A stretch of 54,548 bases of DNA. Source: JBBRMY01 sp038230595 (GTDB taxonomy: Bacteria > Bacteroidota > Ignavibacteria > Tepidaquicellales > Tepidaquicellaceae). This document shows, piece after piece, positions 34,724 to 43,065 of the stretch. The notes under the pieces were generated by a model. It saw only the letters and a program-made list of their open reading frames with translations, was not told the origin of the DNA and searched no databases. Each line of letters starts with the position of its first letter. Within the stretch, counting starts at the first letter, position 1. Location of the stretch: positions 1-54,548 of the forward strand of contig JBBRMY010000006.1 of NCBI GenBank assembly GCA_038230595.1, written 5' to 3'. The translations under genes were made by a program, and so were the position numbers.

Positions 34724-34795
34724 GAGGATGACAACAGCAGAGAATTGGACAAAAGTGAAGAATTGGACAACAGCGGAGAATAGGACAAGAGTGAA
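34724..34795. repeat. Four imperfect 18-bp tandem repeats
   Basis: Units begin at 34724, 34742, 34760 and 34778; the consensus is GAATTGGACAACAGYGRA. The period is a multiple of three, which is why reverse-strand frames give repetitive hexapeptides, but no start, homology or codon bias supports coding. It lies 22 bp after the inverted palindrome and 156 bp before etfB. Confidence 0.75.
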
Positions 34796-34950
34796 GAGGT
34801 ATTCTCCATTAAGTGTGACATGTATGTAGCTTTGGAATGATCTATTTGTAGAAAACACCCTTCCACATCCTTCCTTTTTAAATTGAATGTCTTACGTTTA
34901 AAAATTATTTTTAAAAATATATACAAATTTTAAATCTATCTTAATATTTA

Positions 34951-35697
34951 ATGAAAATTATTGTTGGAGTTTCCTTAGTTCCCGATAGTACTACAAAAGT
35001 AAAGATCGGCGCAACTAATAAGGCAATCGATGAAGCAGGGGTTACTTATATTATAAATCCTTACGATGAATTTGCAGTTGAAGAAGCTGTTCAATTGAAA
35101 GAAAAGAATGGCGGAGAAGTTATTGCTGTTTCATTCGGCACTGATAAAGCAAAGGATGCTATTAAAAAAGCTTTTCAGATGGGATGTGATAAAGGCGTTT
35201 TAATTAAAAGCGCTGATGCAAATTTTGATACTTTTACTGTTGCAAAAAATCTGGCTGATTATATTAAAACTGAAAATCCTGATCTGGTTCTATTTGGAAA
35301 GCAGTCTATTGATTTCGACGGTCTCATGATTCCTCCTATGGTTGGAGAGCTTCTTGGAATCCCTTCAATTAATGTAGTTGTAAAACTCGATATAAACGGA
35401 AAGGAAGTCACGGCTGAAAGAGAGATCGAAGGCGGTAAAGAAGTTGTTACGGCTTCCCTTCCGGCAGTTATCGGTACTCAAAAAGGAATAAACAATCCAA
35501 GATATCCAAATCTTAAAAGTATAATGGCTTCAAAGTCCAAGCCTATCGAAGAAAAAGCACCTACATATACAGGCAATAAGTCTGAAACTATTGATATGAA
35601 GCTTCCTCCTGCAAAAGGTAAGGGAAAAGTTTTCGAAGGTGCTGCTTCAGCAGGTGAGCTTGTTAAAGCGTTAAGAGAAGAAGCGAAAGTAATTTAA
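34951..35697 (+). CDS. etfB: Electron transfer flavoprotein beta subunit
   Basis: This 248-residue protein starts MKIIVGVSLVPDSTTKV. INPYDEFAVEEAVQLKE is at about 36-52, and LVLFGKQSIDFDGLMIPPMVGELLGIP is at about 110-136, with GKQ-x-x-D-x-D, the classic ETF-beta motif that binds AMP. AEREIEGGKEVV follows at about 152-163. With the alpha subunit it forms a soluble FAD heterodimer that takes electrons from acyl-CoA dehydrogenases. The alpha gene begins 27 bp downstream. The membrane acceptor is probably the Fe-S protein encoded at 41003. Confidence 0.96.
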   Translation: MKIIVGVSLVPDSTTKVKIGATNKAIDEAGVTYIINPYDEFAVEEAVQLKEKNGGEVIAVSFGTDKAKDAIKKAFQMGCDKGVLIKSADANFDTFTVAKNLADYIKTENPDLVLFGKQSIDFDGLMIPPMVGELLGIPSINVVVKLDINGKEVTAEREIEGGKEVVTASLPAVIGTQKGINNPRYPNLKSIMASKSKPIEEKAPTYTGNKSETIDMKLPPAKGKGKVFEGAASAGELVKALREEAKVI

Positions 35698-35724
35698 TTT
35701 TATCTAAAAATTTAAAGTATTTAA

Positions 35725-36738
35725 ATGTCCAATAAAATATTAGCTTTTGTAGAATCAAAAGATGGAAAATTTAAAAATTCAGCTTTTGAAGTTATTACAG
35801 AAAGCAAGAAGTTAGCTGAAGAATTAAAATGCGAATTTGAAGTACTTACTATAGGTTCAGGACTTGATGCTGAAGCTGCTAAGCTTGGTACATACGGAGC
35901 GAAAAAGATAGTTGCTGCAGACCTGAGTGAACTTAACGCTAAGAATCCTGTTTCAGGTTCTGTGTATTCTCATTCTGCTTTTGCAAAAGTTATCTCTGAA
36001 ACTGCAAAACAAAAAAATGCGAACTATATTGTAATGTCAGCTACCGGTCTGGGAAAAGATCTCGCTGCCAGAGTTGCTATAAAGAACAATAGCTCTCTTG
36101 CACAGGATACTGTTCAACTTAAAGCTGATGGTGAACATATTATTGCAACCAAGCCTGTTTATGCAGGTAAAAGTCTTGTGGATATGAAGTTTAATGATGA
36201 TAATTTAGTTATAACTTTAAGACCAAATGTTTTTAAAGCAGTTAAAGAAGGTGATACAAATGCAGAGATCGAAAAGCTTGATATAGCTTCTCTTAACTTA
36301 TCAGATGCAGACTTCAATTCAACAGTAAAGGAAGTTGTAGTTTCAAATGAAAAACTGGATGTTGCTGAAGCTGATGTCATAGTTTCAGGCGGCAGAGGAT
36401 TAAGAGGACCTGAGAACTTTCATCTGATCGAAGAGCTTGCAAAAGTTTTAGGCGCTGCAACCGGAGCATCAAGAGCTGTCGTAGATGCAGGATGGAGACC
36501 ACATGGAGAACAGGTTGGACAAACAGGAAAAACTGTTTCACCAAGTCTGTATATAGCTTGCGGTATCAGCGGAGCAATTCAGCATCTTGCAGGCATGTCT
36601 TCTTCAAAATGCATTGTAGCCATTAACAAAGATAAAGATGCACCGATATTTCAGATCGCAGATTATGGAATTGTAGGTGATGCTTTTGAGATTATTCCTG
36701 CTTTAACAAGTGAGTTCAAGAAAGTTCTCTCTCAATAA
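35725..36738 (+). CDS. etfA: Electron transfer flavoprotein alpha subunit
   Basis: The 337-residue protein has an N-terminal nucleotide-binding-like domain (ILAFVESKDGKFKNSAFEVITE) and a C-terminal FAD domain with SGGRGLRGPENFHLIEELA (about 221-239), GASRAVVDAGWRPHGEQVGQTGK (about 246-268), CGISGAIQHLAGM and INKDKDAPIFQIADYGIVGD, which are diagnostic. Together with etfB it carries electrons to the respiratory chain, mainly from fatty-acid or amino-acid oxidation. The gap to etfB is 27 bp, so the two are cotranscribed. Confidence 0.96.
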   Translation: MSNKILAFVESKDGKFKNSAFEVITESKKLAEELKCEFEVLTIGSGLDAEAAKLGTYGAKKIVAADLSELNAKNPVSGSVYSHSAFAKVISETAKQKNANYIVMSATGLGKDLAARVAIKNNSSLAQDTVQLKADGEHIIATKPVYAGKSLVDMKFNDDNLVITLRPNVFKAVKEGDTNAEIEKLDIASLNLSDADFNSTVKEVVVSNEKLDVAEADVIVSGGRGLRGPENFHLIEELAKVLGAATGASRAVVDAGWRPHGEQVGQTGKTVSPSLYIACGISGAIQHLAGMSSSKCIVAINKDKDAPIFQIADYGIVGDAFEIIPALTSEFKKVLSQ

Positions 36739-36819
36739 AGTTTTTAATAAATGCTTTTAAAATAAAAGTTACGAAACTTTTATTCTATTTCGGAAGTAAT
36801 AACTAATAAATAACAGAGT

Positions 36820-37473
36820 ATGTTTAACCCTGAAGATGTTGTCCAGGTTGATATTTTCGGATTGTCATTAACACCTTACAAAAATGGCGGAGGGCTTGCT
36901 GTTATTTTAAAAGAAGTAGCAGGAACCCGAAGACTTCCTATTATTATCGGTCAATATGAAGCTCAGGCTATTGCACTTGAACTGGAAGGAAATAAGCAGC
37001 CAAGACCTCTTACTCACGATCTAATGAGGGATATAATCAAAAAATTTGGATTTGCAGTCAATTATATTACGATAACTGAGTTAAGGGAGTCAACATTTTT
37101 TGCTAAAATTAAAATGGAAGGACTTCCTGACGATGAAGAAATAGATGCAAGACCTTCTGACGCTATTGCAATTGCTCTTAAGTTCTCTGCTCCTATCTAT
37201 GTTGCTTCGTGGATAATGGATGAAGTTTCCTTTATTCCTGAAAATGATGATCAGATCGCGCCGAAAGATGAATCCGATGATTATCTGGAAGATGACGAAT
37301 ATGATGAAAGTGAAGCGAGCCCTGAAAAGGAAATTTCCAAGAACCTTACTGCAAAAGAAAGAAAGATTATTCAGCTCAAAAGTGAGCTTGAAGAAGCTGT
37401 GTCCAAGGAAGATTATGAAAAAGCTGCCAGGCTCAGAGATGCAATTGCAAAGCTTGAAATTTCTCAAAACTAA
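36820..37473 (+). CDS. DUF151 bifunctional nuclease-family protein with C-terminal UVR domain
   Basis: This 217-residue protein has a DUF151 domain (about 8-130): FGLSLTPYKNGGGLAVILKEVAGTRRLPIIIGQYEAQAIALELEG, RPLTHDLM, and RPSDAIAIALKFSAPIYV. An acidic linker (DESDDYLEDDEYDESEAS) follows, and then a UVR motif, LKSELEEAVSKEDYEKAARLRDAIAKLE (about 183-211), the segment used in UvrB/UvrC contacts. Plant and some bacterial homologues have nuclease activity; whether this one does is unknown. The DUF151-UVR fusion is common in this phylum. The beta-barrel gene begins 11 bp later. Confidence 0.92.
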   Translation: MFNPEDVVQVDIFGLSLTPYKNGGGLAVILKEVAGTRRLPIIIGQYEAQAIALELEGNKQPRPLTHDLMRDIIKKFGFAVNYITITELRESTFFAKIKMEGLPDDEEIDARPSDAIAIALKFSAPIYVASWIMDEVSFIPENDDQIAPKDESDDYLEDDEYDESEASPEKEISKNLTAKERKIIQLKSELEEAVSKEDYEKAARLRDAIAKLEISQN

Positions 37474-37483
37474 AAATAATAAA

Positions 37484-38065
37484 TTGAATAATAAATATAA
37501 GGTAAGCGCATTATTTATCGTATTACTTATCACAACAATATTTTCAAACGGATTTTCACAGATATCACTTCTTGCTCCGACTTTACAGGAAAAACAAAAT
37601 ATAGGGAAGACAGATCTCTTTAAAAAAAATATCGAAGCCGCAGGTACAACTACAGCTTTAGGAATTCATATCGGATTAGCATCTGTAAAAAGCGAAACCG
37701 GATTTAATATTGGCGCACTCGCTGAAATTAATTATAATAAGTTTGCGCTCACACCACAGGTTAATTACTGGAAAGTTAAAACAACCAGCGATTTTGAGCT
37801 TTCAATGCTTGGAAGAATGAAGCTTGGATCTCCAAGTGCCGGAATTAATCCATATCTTGATGGTGGTCTGGGAGTTGAGTTCTATAATAACAACAATGAT
37901 AATCTTACAAGACTTGGAATAATTCTTGGCGGCGGACTTGAATCTGAGCCTATGAAATCAGGCTTTATTCTTTACGGAGATTTCAAATTTAAGCTTTTTA
38001 TCATTAAAGAAGAAGAAAATCCAAGCGGATTTTTTGTAAATGCCGGGATAAAATTCCCTATGTAA
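37484..38065 (+). CDS. Small outer-membrane beta-barrel-like protein
   Basis: I start at TTG 37484 (193 residues: NNKYKVSALFIVLLITTIFSNGFSQ, a clear signal peptide) rather than at an in-frame ATG inside the preceding gene. The mature part has alternating beta-strand pattern (GIHIGLASVKSETGFNIGALAEINYNKFALTPQVNYWKV, ...SAGINPYLDGGLGVEFYNN..., GIILGGGLE) and ends in FFVNAGIKFPM, a strand-like C-terminus. This fits an 8-strand outer-membrane barrel. I do not recognise a specific family. It follows the DUF151 gene by 11 bp and is followed by a terminator. Confidence 0.75.
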   Translation: MNNKYKVSALFIVLLITTIFSNGFSQISLLAPTLQEKQNIGKTDLFKKNIEAAGTTTALGIHIGLASVKSETGFNIGALAEINYNKFALTPQVNYWKVKTTSDFELSMLGRMKLGSPSAGINPYLDGGLGVEFYNNNNDNLTRLGIILGGGLESEPMKSGFILYGDFKFKLFIIKEEENPSGFFVNAGIKFPM

Positions 38066-38086
38066 TTTTTTTAAATCCCAATTTTT

Positions 38087-38128
38087 AAAAGCGCAAAAGA
38101 GCTTGTATTGTCTTTTGCGCTTTTTTAT
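38087..38128 (+). terminator. Rho-independent terminator
   Basis: AAAAGCGCAAAAGA pairs with TCTTTTGCGCTTTT around a 10-nt loop and is followed by T's. It lies 22 bases past the beta-barrel gene and before coaX; the A-rich left flank would also permit reverse use. Confidence 0.9.
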
Positions 38129-38138
38129 TTTATAGCTT

Positions 38139-38900
38139 ATGACTGATCCCCTGTTTATTGACATAGGAAATTCTTCCATTAAAATGTGCCGCTGTAATGA
38201 ATCTGATCAATTGCATTCTTTCAGAAATTATCCATATATCAAAAAGAATTTTGAATTTGAATTCTCGTTTTTGATCAAAGCATTCTTAAATTCAGAACCG
38301 ACAGATGCAGTTTTTATTATTAACAGTGACCGGACTCAGAATGAAGTTATAGAAAAGATTTTTTCTAAAACTCCGGCAAAAGCAATAATTTTTAATAACA
38401 GTTCTGAAGGTATTGTTAATATCTTATATGAAGACACGTTGGGAGCCGACAGGTACTGTGCTATGAACGGTGCAAAGTCAATTTATTCCGACAAAGAGAA
38501 TATACTTGTTATAGATCTAGGCACTGCAACTACTTTTAATTTTATTACTGGTTCCGATTTTATTGGTGGGCTTATTTTTCCGGGGGTCTCATCTTCAGTA
38601 GAAATGCTTTCTGAAAGAACCGGCTTGCCAATGTCTGACTTAAAAAAGGAACCCGGTCTTATAGAAAATACTACAGAAGGAAATATTAGAAGCGGGATAA
38701 TGCTTTCTAATATAATTGCGCTTAACGGACTGATAAAAATGGCAATAGAAAAGTATAACAATATTTATGTTATTGCTACGGGTGGCAGCTATGATATTAT
38801 CAAAGATCACCTGAATAACATAGAGACGTATAATGAATATCTGAAGTTTGAAGGCATGAAAGTTCTTCGTTCAAAATTAATACTGAATTCCGGTAAATGA
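38139..38900 (+). CDS. coaX: Type III pantothenate kinase
   Basis: The 253-residue ASKHA-fold enzyme makes phosphopantothenate, the first step of coenzyme A synthesis. The phosphate-1 motif is DIGNSSIKM (about 8-16). LGADRYCAMNGA (about 105-116) and VIDLGTATTFNFI (about 127-139) hold the catalytic aspartates, and GGLIFPGVSSS is at about 145-155. Type III enzymes need a monovalent cation and resist CoA feedback. The ATG is 13 bases past a terminator. Its stop overlaps the next ATG (ATGA), so translation is coupled to the YjbQ gene. Confidence 0.94.
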   Translation: MTDPLFIDIGNSSIKMCRCNESDQLHSFRNYPYIKKNFEFEFSFLIKAFLNSEPTDAVFIINSDRTQNEVIEKIFSKTPAKAIIFNNSSEGIVNILYEDTLGADRYCAMNGAKSIYSDKENILVIDLGTATTFNFITGSDFIGGLIFPGVSSSVEMLSERTGLPMSDLKKEPGLIENTTEGNIRSGIMLSNIIALNGLIKMAIEKYNNIYVIATGGSYDIIKDHLNNIETYNEYLKFEGMKVLRSKLILNSGK

Positions 38901-39316
38901 AAGTACTGACTGAAGAAATAATAAAAGAAACTAACGGCAATTGTGATATTATTAATATTACAAATGAAGTTACGGATATTATTTCCAGATCAAAGATGAA
39001 CAAAGGCACCTGCCTGGTTTTTTCTATTGGTTCTACTGCTTCTATTTCTACTCTCGAATTTGAGCCCGGCTTGCTGAAAGATATACCTAAAGTTCTTGAG
39101 AAACTAATTCCTCAATATCAAAAGTATCAGCATAATGAAACATGGGGAGACAATAATGGACATGCTCATATCCGCTCTTCACTTTTCGGTACTTCTTTTA
39201 CTTTCCCATTTATTAACGGCGAGCCTATGCTTGGTACCTGGCAGCAGATAGTGCTGATAGATTTTGATGACAGAAAAAGAACACGCAGAGTGATCATTCA
39301 GTTAACCGGAGCTTAG
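38897..39316 (+). CDS. YjbQ family protein (UPF0047, secondary thiamine-phosphate synthase-like)
   Basis: This 139-residue protein has SRSKMNKGTCLVFSIGSTASISTLEFEPG (about 29-57) and NETWGDNNGHAHIRSSLFGTSFTFPFINGEPMLGTWQQIVLIDFD (about 77-121). The histidine-rich stretch and the GTWQQI-x-x-x-D end are the UPF0047 signature. Some members complement thiamine phosphate synthase mutants weakly, but the natural activity is uncertain. It overlaps coaX by four bases. The following glycosyltransferase starts 2 bases after its stop. Confidence 0.9.
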   Translation: MKVLTEEIIKETNGNCDIINITNEVTDIISRSKMNKGTCLVFSIGSTASISTLEFEPGLLKDIPKVLEKLIPQYQKYQHNETWGDNNGHAHIRSSLFGTSFTFPFINGEPMLGTWQQIVLIDFDDRKRTRRVIIQLTGA

Positions 39317-39318
39317 AT

Positions 39319-40794
39319 TTGTCAAAGAACAAATTCTATATTTTCCTTTTTTCAATAATTCTTCTTGCTGCATTTTTAAGGATCTATAACATAGATCAAA
39401 AGAATATGTGGTTCGACGAAGTATACTCATGGGATACTTCTCAGCATAGCTTAAAAGATATTGTAATAATTTCATCAGGAGATATCCATCCTCCCCTTTT
39501 CTATTTTACTCTGAAATTCTGGACTTCAGCATTCGGAGATTCAGTTATTACAATGAGAATGCTTTCTGTTCTTTTGAATCTGCTTTCAATAATATTCCTA
39601 CTGAAGCTTTGCGGACGGCTTCATCTTAATGAGAAGCAAAAGCTTTTTGCTTTATTTCTATATGCAATTACTCCTCTAAATATTTATTATTCACAGGAGA
39701 TAAGAATGCAGAGCCTGTCACTGTTTTTAGCTCTTGGGTCAGTTTATTTTTTCGTTCGCAGTATTGATAAATATAACTGGAAAACCAATTCTGCTTATAT
39801 AATTTTTACATTCCTTTCATTTTACACACATTATTTTACGGTTCTGTTATTTATATCGCAAGCCGCATATGTTCTTTATTTACATTATACAAAAGAGCTT
39901 AGCCGCAAAATGCTCTTCAGGTATTTATTAAATTTCTTAGTACCTGTTTTGCTTTTTGTTCCATGGATGACAGTTATGATTGGACAGATCTCAAAAGGTC
40001 AGCCATGGAGAAAGTCACAGGATGCTTTTCAGGTCTTCGTTGAATTTCTGAAATTCTTTAATGATTTTATTTTCAGCACTTATCATAATTTCGCTGTGCT
40101 TTGGACTGAGATCATTATATATACATTCAGCATCGGACTTATAGCTTCAATAGTTTATTTTATATTCCGGTTATTCAAAACTGAGCAGAATGAAAAATAT
40201 TCAAGATATAAGCTGCTTTCATTTCTAATATGCATTCCACTTTTATTTGGAATGATTCTTTCTTTAAGGCAAAGCATAGTTTTCTCCAGGTATTTCAGCA
40301 CCCTTGTTCCATATCTTTGCATTCTTATCCCTTTGATACTTGTTAAGATCTCAAGATTAAATTTAAAAAGATCTGCGGCTGCGGCATTAGTCTTTATGCT
40401 CTTTTGCGGGATTTATAATAATTATTACAATGGCTGGAAGTATAATGATTACAGAGATGTTATGTATTTTATCAGATCAAATACATCAGAGAATTACTCT
40501 CTCATTGCCGACCCGCATTATCTTGGATGGGTCATCAGATATGAAAGTCTGCACTCAAAAAATAGTATCAAAAAGCCGGAAAGTTTTGGGTGGGATCTAC
40601 CGATGCAGATGGATTCAGTTAAAAAGCATTCAGAAATAAACAATATGTGGATGGTTCTGGATTACAGCACAATGGATAAGAGAGGATATGAAACTGTTGA
40701 TGAAGATCTGAGGTCTCTCGGATATAAAAAGACTAATGAAAAGTATTTTTATATTTATCCGGAAAAGGTGAAGGTCGCTGAGTATAAAAAATAA
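39319..40794 (+). CDS. Polytopic glycosyltransferase (ArnT/PMT-like, GT83-type)
   Basis: The 491-residue protein starts at TTG. It has about eleven hydrophobic helices. The first periplasmic loop NMWFDEVYSWDTSQHSLKDIVIISSGDIHPPLFYF (about 29-63) contains the DE and HPP-L motifs of PMT_2 enzymes that use polyprenyl-phosphate sugars. YSQEIRMQSLSLFLALGSVYFF (about 123-144) is typical too. It transfers a sugar at the periplasmic face of the membrane; the acceptor (lipid A, protein or glycan) is unknown. It belongs to the coaX-yjbQ cluster by spacing. The palindrome array follows its stop. Confidence 0.85.
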   Translation: MSKNKFYIFLFSIILLAAFLRIYNIDQKNMWFDEVYSWDTSQHSLKDIVIISSGDIHPPLFYFTLKFWTSAFGDSVITMRMLSVLLNLLSIIFLLKLCGRLHLNEKQKLFALFLYAITPLNIYYSQEIRMQSLSLFLALGSVYFFVRSIDKYNWKTNSAYIIFTFLSFYTHYFTVLLFISQAAYVLYLHYTKELSRKMLFRYLLNFLVPVLLFVPWMTVMIGQISKGQPWRKSQDAFQVFVEFLKFFNDFIFSTYHNFAVLWTEIIIYTFSIGLIASIVYFIFRLFKTEQNEKYSRYKLLSFLICIPLLFGMILSLRQSIVFSRYFSTLVPYLCILIPLILVKISRLNLKRSAAAALVFMLFCGIYNNYYNGWKYNDYRDVMYFIRSNTSENYSLIADPHYLGWVIRYESLHSKNSIKKPESFGWDLPMQMDSVKKHSEINNMWMVLDYSTMDKRGYETVDEDLRSLGYKKTNEKYFYIYPEKVKVAEYKK

Positions 40795-40802
40795 TTTTTT
40801 CT

Positions 40803-40827
40803 CCGTCCCAAACTCTGTTTGGGACGG
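40803..40827. repeat. Core AAACTCTGTTT palindrome with CCGTCCC arms (C1)
   Basis: CCGTCCC pairs with GGGACGG, flanking the core AAACTCTGTTT, itself paired except for its centre. It is the first of four adjacent palindromes between the glycosyltransferase and Fe-S protein genes. Confidence 0.85.
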
Positions 40828-40835
40828 AACTTGTT

Positions 40836-40854
40836 TGCAAAACTCCGTTTTGCA
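40836..40854. repeat. Core AAACTCCGTTT palindrome with TGCA arms (C2)
   Basis: TGCA pairs with TGCA around the core AAACTCCGTTT. The same core occurs with unrelated arms at 40803, 46213 and 46247. Confidence 0.8.
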
Positions 40855-40905
40855 TCGAGACGGAGTTTCGATAACAATTGGTTTCCCAATCGGGAGACTG
40901 GGAAA
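40855..40905. repeat. Degenerate core palindrome and TTTCCCA/TGGGAAA hairpin
   Basis: GACGGAGTTT between TCGA and CGA (40855-40871) is the reverse orientation of the AAACTCCGT core with partly decayed arms. TTTCCCA pairs with TGGGAAA around ATCGGGAGAC at 40882-40905. Together with C1 and C2 they fill most of the 208-bp gap; the remaining about 95 bp before the next start are AT-rich with nothing else evident. Confidence 0.6.
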
Positions 40906-41002
40906 TAGAGTGAGCAGCTTAGTTACTTTTACGTTTTATATATTCTTAATAATGACTAATTTACAGAATATTAATTCTTCCAAGAAAAGCCACACATAAA
41001 AA

Positions 41003-43051
41003 TTGCTTAAAGCTATCATATTCGGTGCAGTTCTTATCTCTGCAATTTCTTTTTTTGCATTTTCAATTGTAAGATTCCTTTCATTTTTAAAGATAACACA
41101 GCCGGAAAACCGTTACGGTAATATTCCTCAGAGATTAAAAAATACTTTTGTATTTGCTTTTCTTCAGACTAAACTATTAAGACAGAAATTAGCCGGAATA
41201 CTTCACCTGATAATTTACTGGGGGTTTGTTGCACTTCTGATAGTTGTTACCGAATCAATGATCGAAGGATTTTTTCCTAACTTTTCATTCAGATTTATAG
41301 GTCATAAAGCTTATTCAGTAGTTACTCTCACCCAGGATCTTTTCGGAGCTTTAGTATTTTTTACTGTACTGCTTTCATTGGTCAGAAGATATGTCGGAAC
41401 TCCAAAGCGTCTTAAAGAAATAAGCGATGCCTCAAGATGGGATGCTACTCTGATCCTTCTTATGATAATGATGGTAATGGTTACGATGATGGGTGCGAAT
41501 GTTGAAAGAATGGCTCTTGGTTATTCTACAGGATATAGACCAATAACTTTTTTCTTATATAAATTATTCAGTCCTGCCGGTTCAGAGAATGTTTACCAGG
41601 GTTTCTGGTGGGGACATATAATTGTTGTTCTTGGATTCATGAATTACCTTCCATATTCAAAGCACTTTCACGTACTTTCATCCGTACCGAATACTTTCTT
41701 TTCTAACTATGGCATCACTCCAAAAGGCGCACTTAAGAAAATAAATTTTGAAGACGAGAGCATTGTACAATATGGAGTTAAAGATGTTAAAGACTTAACA
41801 TGGAAGCAGGTTCTTGACGGATATACATGTACTGAATGCGGAAGGTGCACAGCAGTCTGTCCGGCAAATATTACAGGCAAGGTTCTTAATCCGAAGCTGA
41901 TAATAACAAAGATAAGAAAAAGAACTACCGAACTTGGTGAAAGAAAAGAAGACTTTAATAAAGTTGATGCTTCAGATAAAGATCCTGTTGTTCAGGCAAT
42001 AGCTGAAGATCATCCTTTAGTACCGGATATAGAAACACCTCAGGAACTCTGGGCATGCACAACCTGCATGGCTTGTGTTCAGGAGTGCCCTGTTATGATC
42101 GAGCACGTTACTTCTATTGTTGACATGAGAAGAGACCTAGTAATGATGGACTCTATTTTCCCTGATGAACTGAATACTGTTTTCAGAAATCTTGAGAACA
42201 ATGAATCTCCATGGGCATTCAATTCAAGTGAAAGAAATGACTGGATAGACGAACTGAGTGATGAGCTTGCAAAAGAAGGAAGACCGAATTCCTTAAAAAA
42301 ATTAAGCGGTGATGATTCAGCTGAAGAGCTAGATGTTGTTTTCTGGAGCGGCTGCATGGGTGCTTTTGATAAGCGATACAGAAATGCAACAAAGTCATTT
42401 GCTTCACTTATGAATGAAGCCGGAGTAAAATATGGCGTTCTCGGAAGCGAAGAAAAATGTACAGGTGACCCTGCAAGAAGACTGGGGAATGAATTTTTAT
42501 CCCAGGAATTCATAAAGCAGAATGTTGAAACACTTAACAGGCATAAAGTAAAAAAAGTAGTAACTGCATGTCCTCACTGTATGCACACTTTAAAAAATGA
42601 ATACAAAGATTTCGGTATCGATCTCGATGTTAAGCATCATACAGAATTTATTGCAGACTTAATTGACACAGGTAAAATTACTCCGAAGAAGCAGCTGAAT
42701 GAAACAGTTACATATCATGATTCATGCTATCTCGGAAGATATAATGATATTTATGATGAGCCAAGAAAAATATTGCAGAATATTCCCGGATTGAATGTAG
42801 TTGAAATGGATAAGAACCGTGACCGTGGCTTTTGCTGCGGAGCAGGCGGCGGAAGAATGTTCATGGAAGAGACTGAAGGCAAAAGAGTTAATGTTGAAAG
42901 AACTGAGCAGGCATTGAGAACCGGTGCGCAAAATATAGCTGTAGCATGTCCGTTCTGTATGACTATGATGAACGACGGAGTTAAAGAAAAAGCAAAGCAG
43001 GACGAAATAAAAGTAAAAGATATTTCAGAAATGATATTAGAAAGCTTATAA
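41003..43051 (+). CDS. Membrane Fe-S oxidoreductase, ETF:menaquinone oxidoreductase/HdrD-like
   Basis: This 682-residue protein starts at TTG. The N-terminal about 240 residues hold about five to six membrane helices resembling the haem-b subunit of nitrate reductase (NarI-like). Two 4Fe-4S motifs follow: C276-x2-C279-x2-C282-x3-C286-P, and C352-x2-C355-x2-C358-x3-C362-P. The C-terminal half has two CCG-type domains (SGCMGAFDKRY, EKCTGDPARRLG, TACPHCMHT; then CCGAGGGRMFME and ACPFCMTMM) as in heterodisulfide reductase HdrD/GlpC. This layout is that of the ETF:(methyl)menaquinone oxidoreductase family. It probably passes electrons from EtfAB to menaquinone. EtfBA is 4.3 kb upstream in the same direction. 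Confidence 0.9.
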   Translation: MLKAIIFGAVLISAISFFAFSIVRFLSFLKITQPENRYGNIPQRLKNTFVFAFLQTKLLRQKLAGILHLIIYWGFVALLIVVTESMIEGFFPNFSFRFIGHKAYSVVTLTQDLFGALVFFTVLLSLVRRYVGTPKRLKEISDASRWDATLILLMIMMVMVTMMGANVERMALGYSTGYRPITFFLYKLFSPAGSENVYQGFWWGHIIVVLGFMNYLPYSKHFHVLSSVPNTFFSNYGITPKGALKKINFEDESIVQYGVKDVKDLTWKQVLDGYTCTECGRCTAVCPANITGKVLNPKLIITKIRKRTTELGERKEDFNKVDASDKDPVVQAIAEDHPLVPDIETPQELWACTTCMACVQECPVMIEHVTSIVDMRRDLVMMDSIFPDELNTVFRNLENNESPWAFNSSERNDWIDELSDELAKEGRPNSLKKLSGDDSAEELDVVFWSGCMGAFDKRYRNATKSFASLMNEAGVKYGVLGSEEKCTGDPARRLGNEFLSQEFIKQNVETLNRHKVKKVVTACPHCMHTLKNEYKDFGIDLDVKHHTEFIADLIDTGKITPKKQLNETVTYHDSCYLGRYNDIYDEPRKILQNIPGLNVVEMDKNRDRGFCCGAGGGRMFMEETEGKRVNVERTEQALRTGAQNIAVACPFCMTMMNDGVKEKAKQDEIKVKDISEMILESL

Positions 43052-43065
43052 ATTAAATCATATAC

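Larger units (their letters stand above)
33844..34950. other. 1.1 kb region without a convincing protein gene
   Basis: This stretch holds, in order: a 45-nt palindrome (33974-34018), a CCTGACAGG-family palindrome (34080-34109), a CCCAT/ATGGG hairpin (34151-34176), a 33-codon ORF (34211-34312), a GC-rich candidate structured RNA (about 34300-34447), an AT-rich hairpin (about 34448-34473), an inverted copy of the first palindrome (34658-34702), and four 18-bp tandem repeats (34724-34795). Two reverse-strand frames of 70-80 codons cross the repeats and have repetitive Leu/Ser translations; I regard them as chance. Confidence 0.7.

Noticed and set aside
34637..34926. Two reverse-strand ORFs of 70-80 codons
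   Set aside because: They cross palindrome B2 and the 18-bp tandem repeats; the translations are low-complexity Leu/Ser/Val repeats without homology or start signals.
37220..37483. Long N-terminal extension of the beta-barrel gene
   Set aside because: It lies inside the DUF151-UVR gene in another frame and is highly basic; the TTG at 37484 gives a proper signal peptide.
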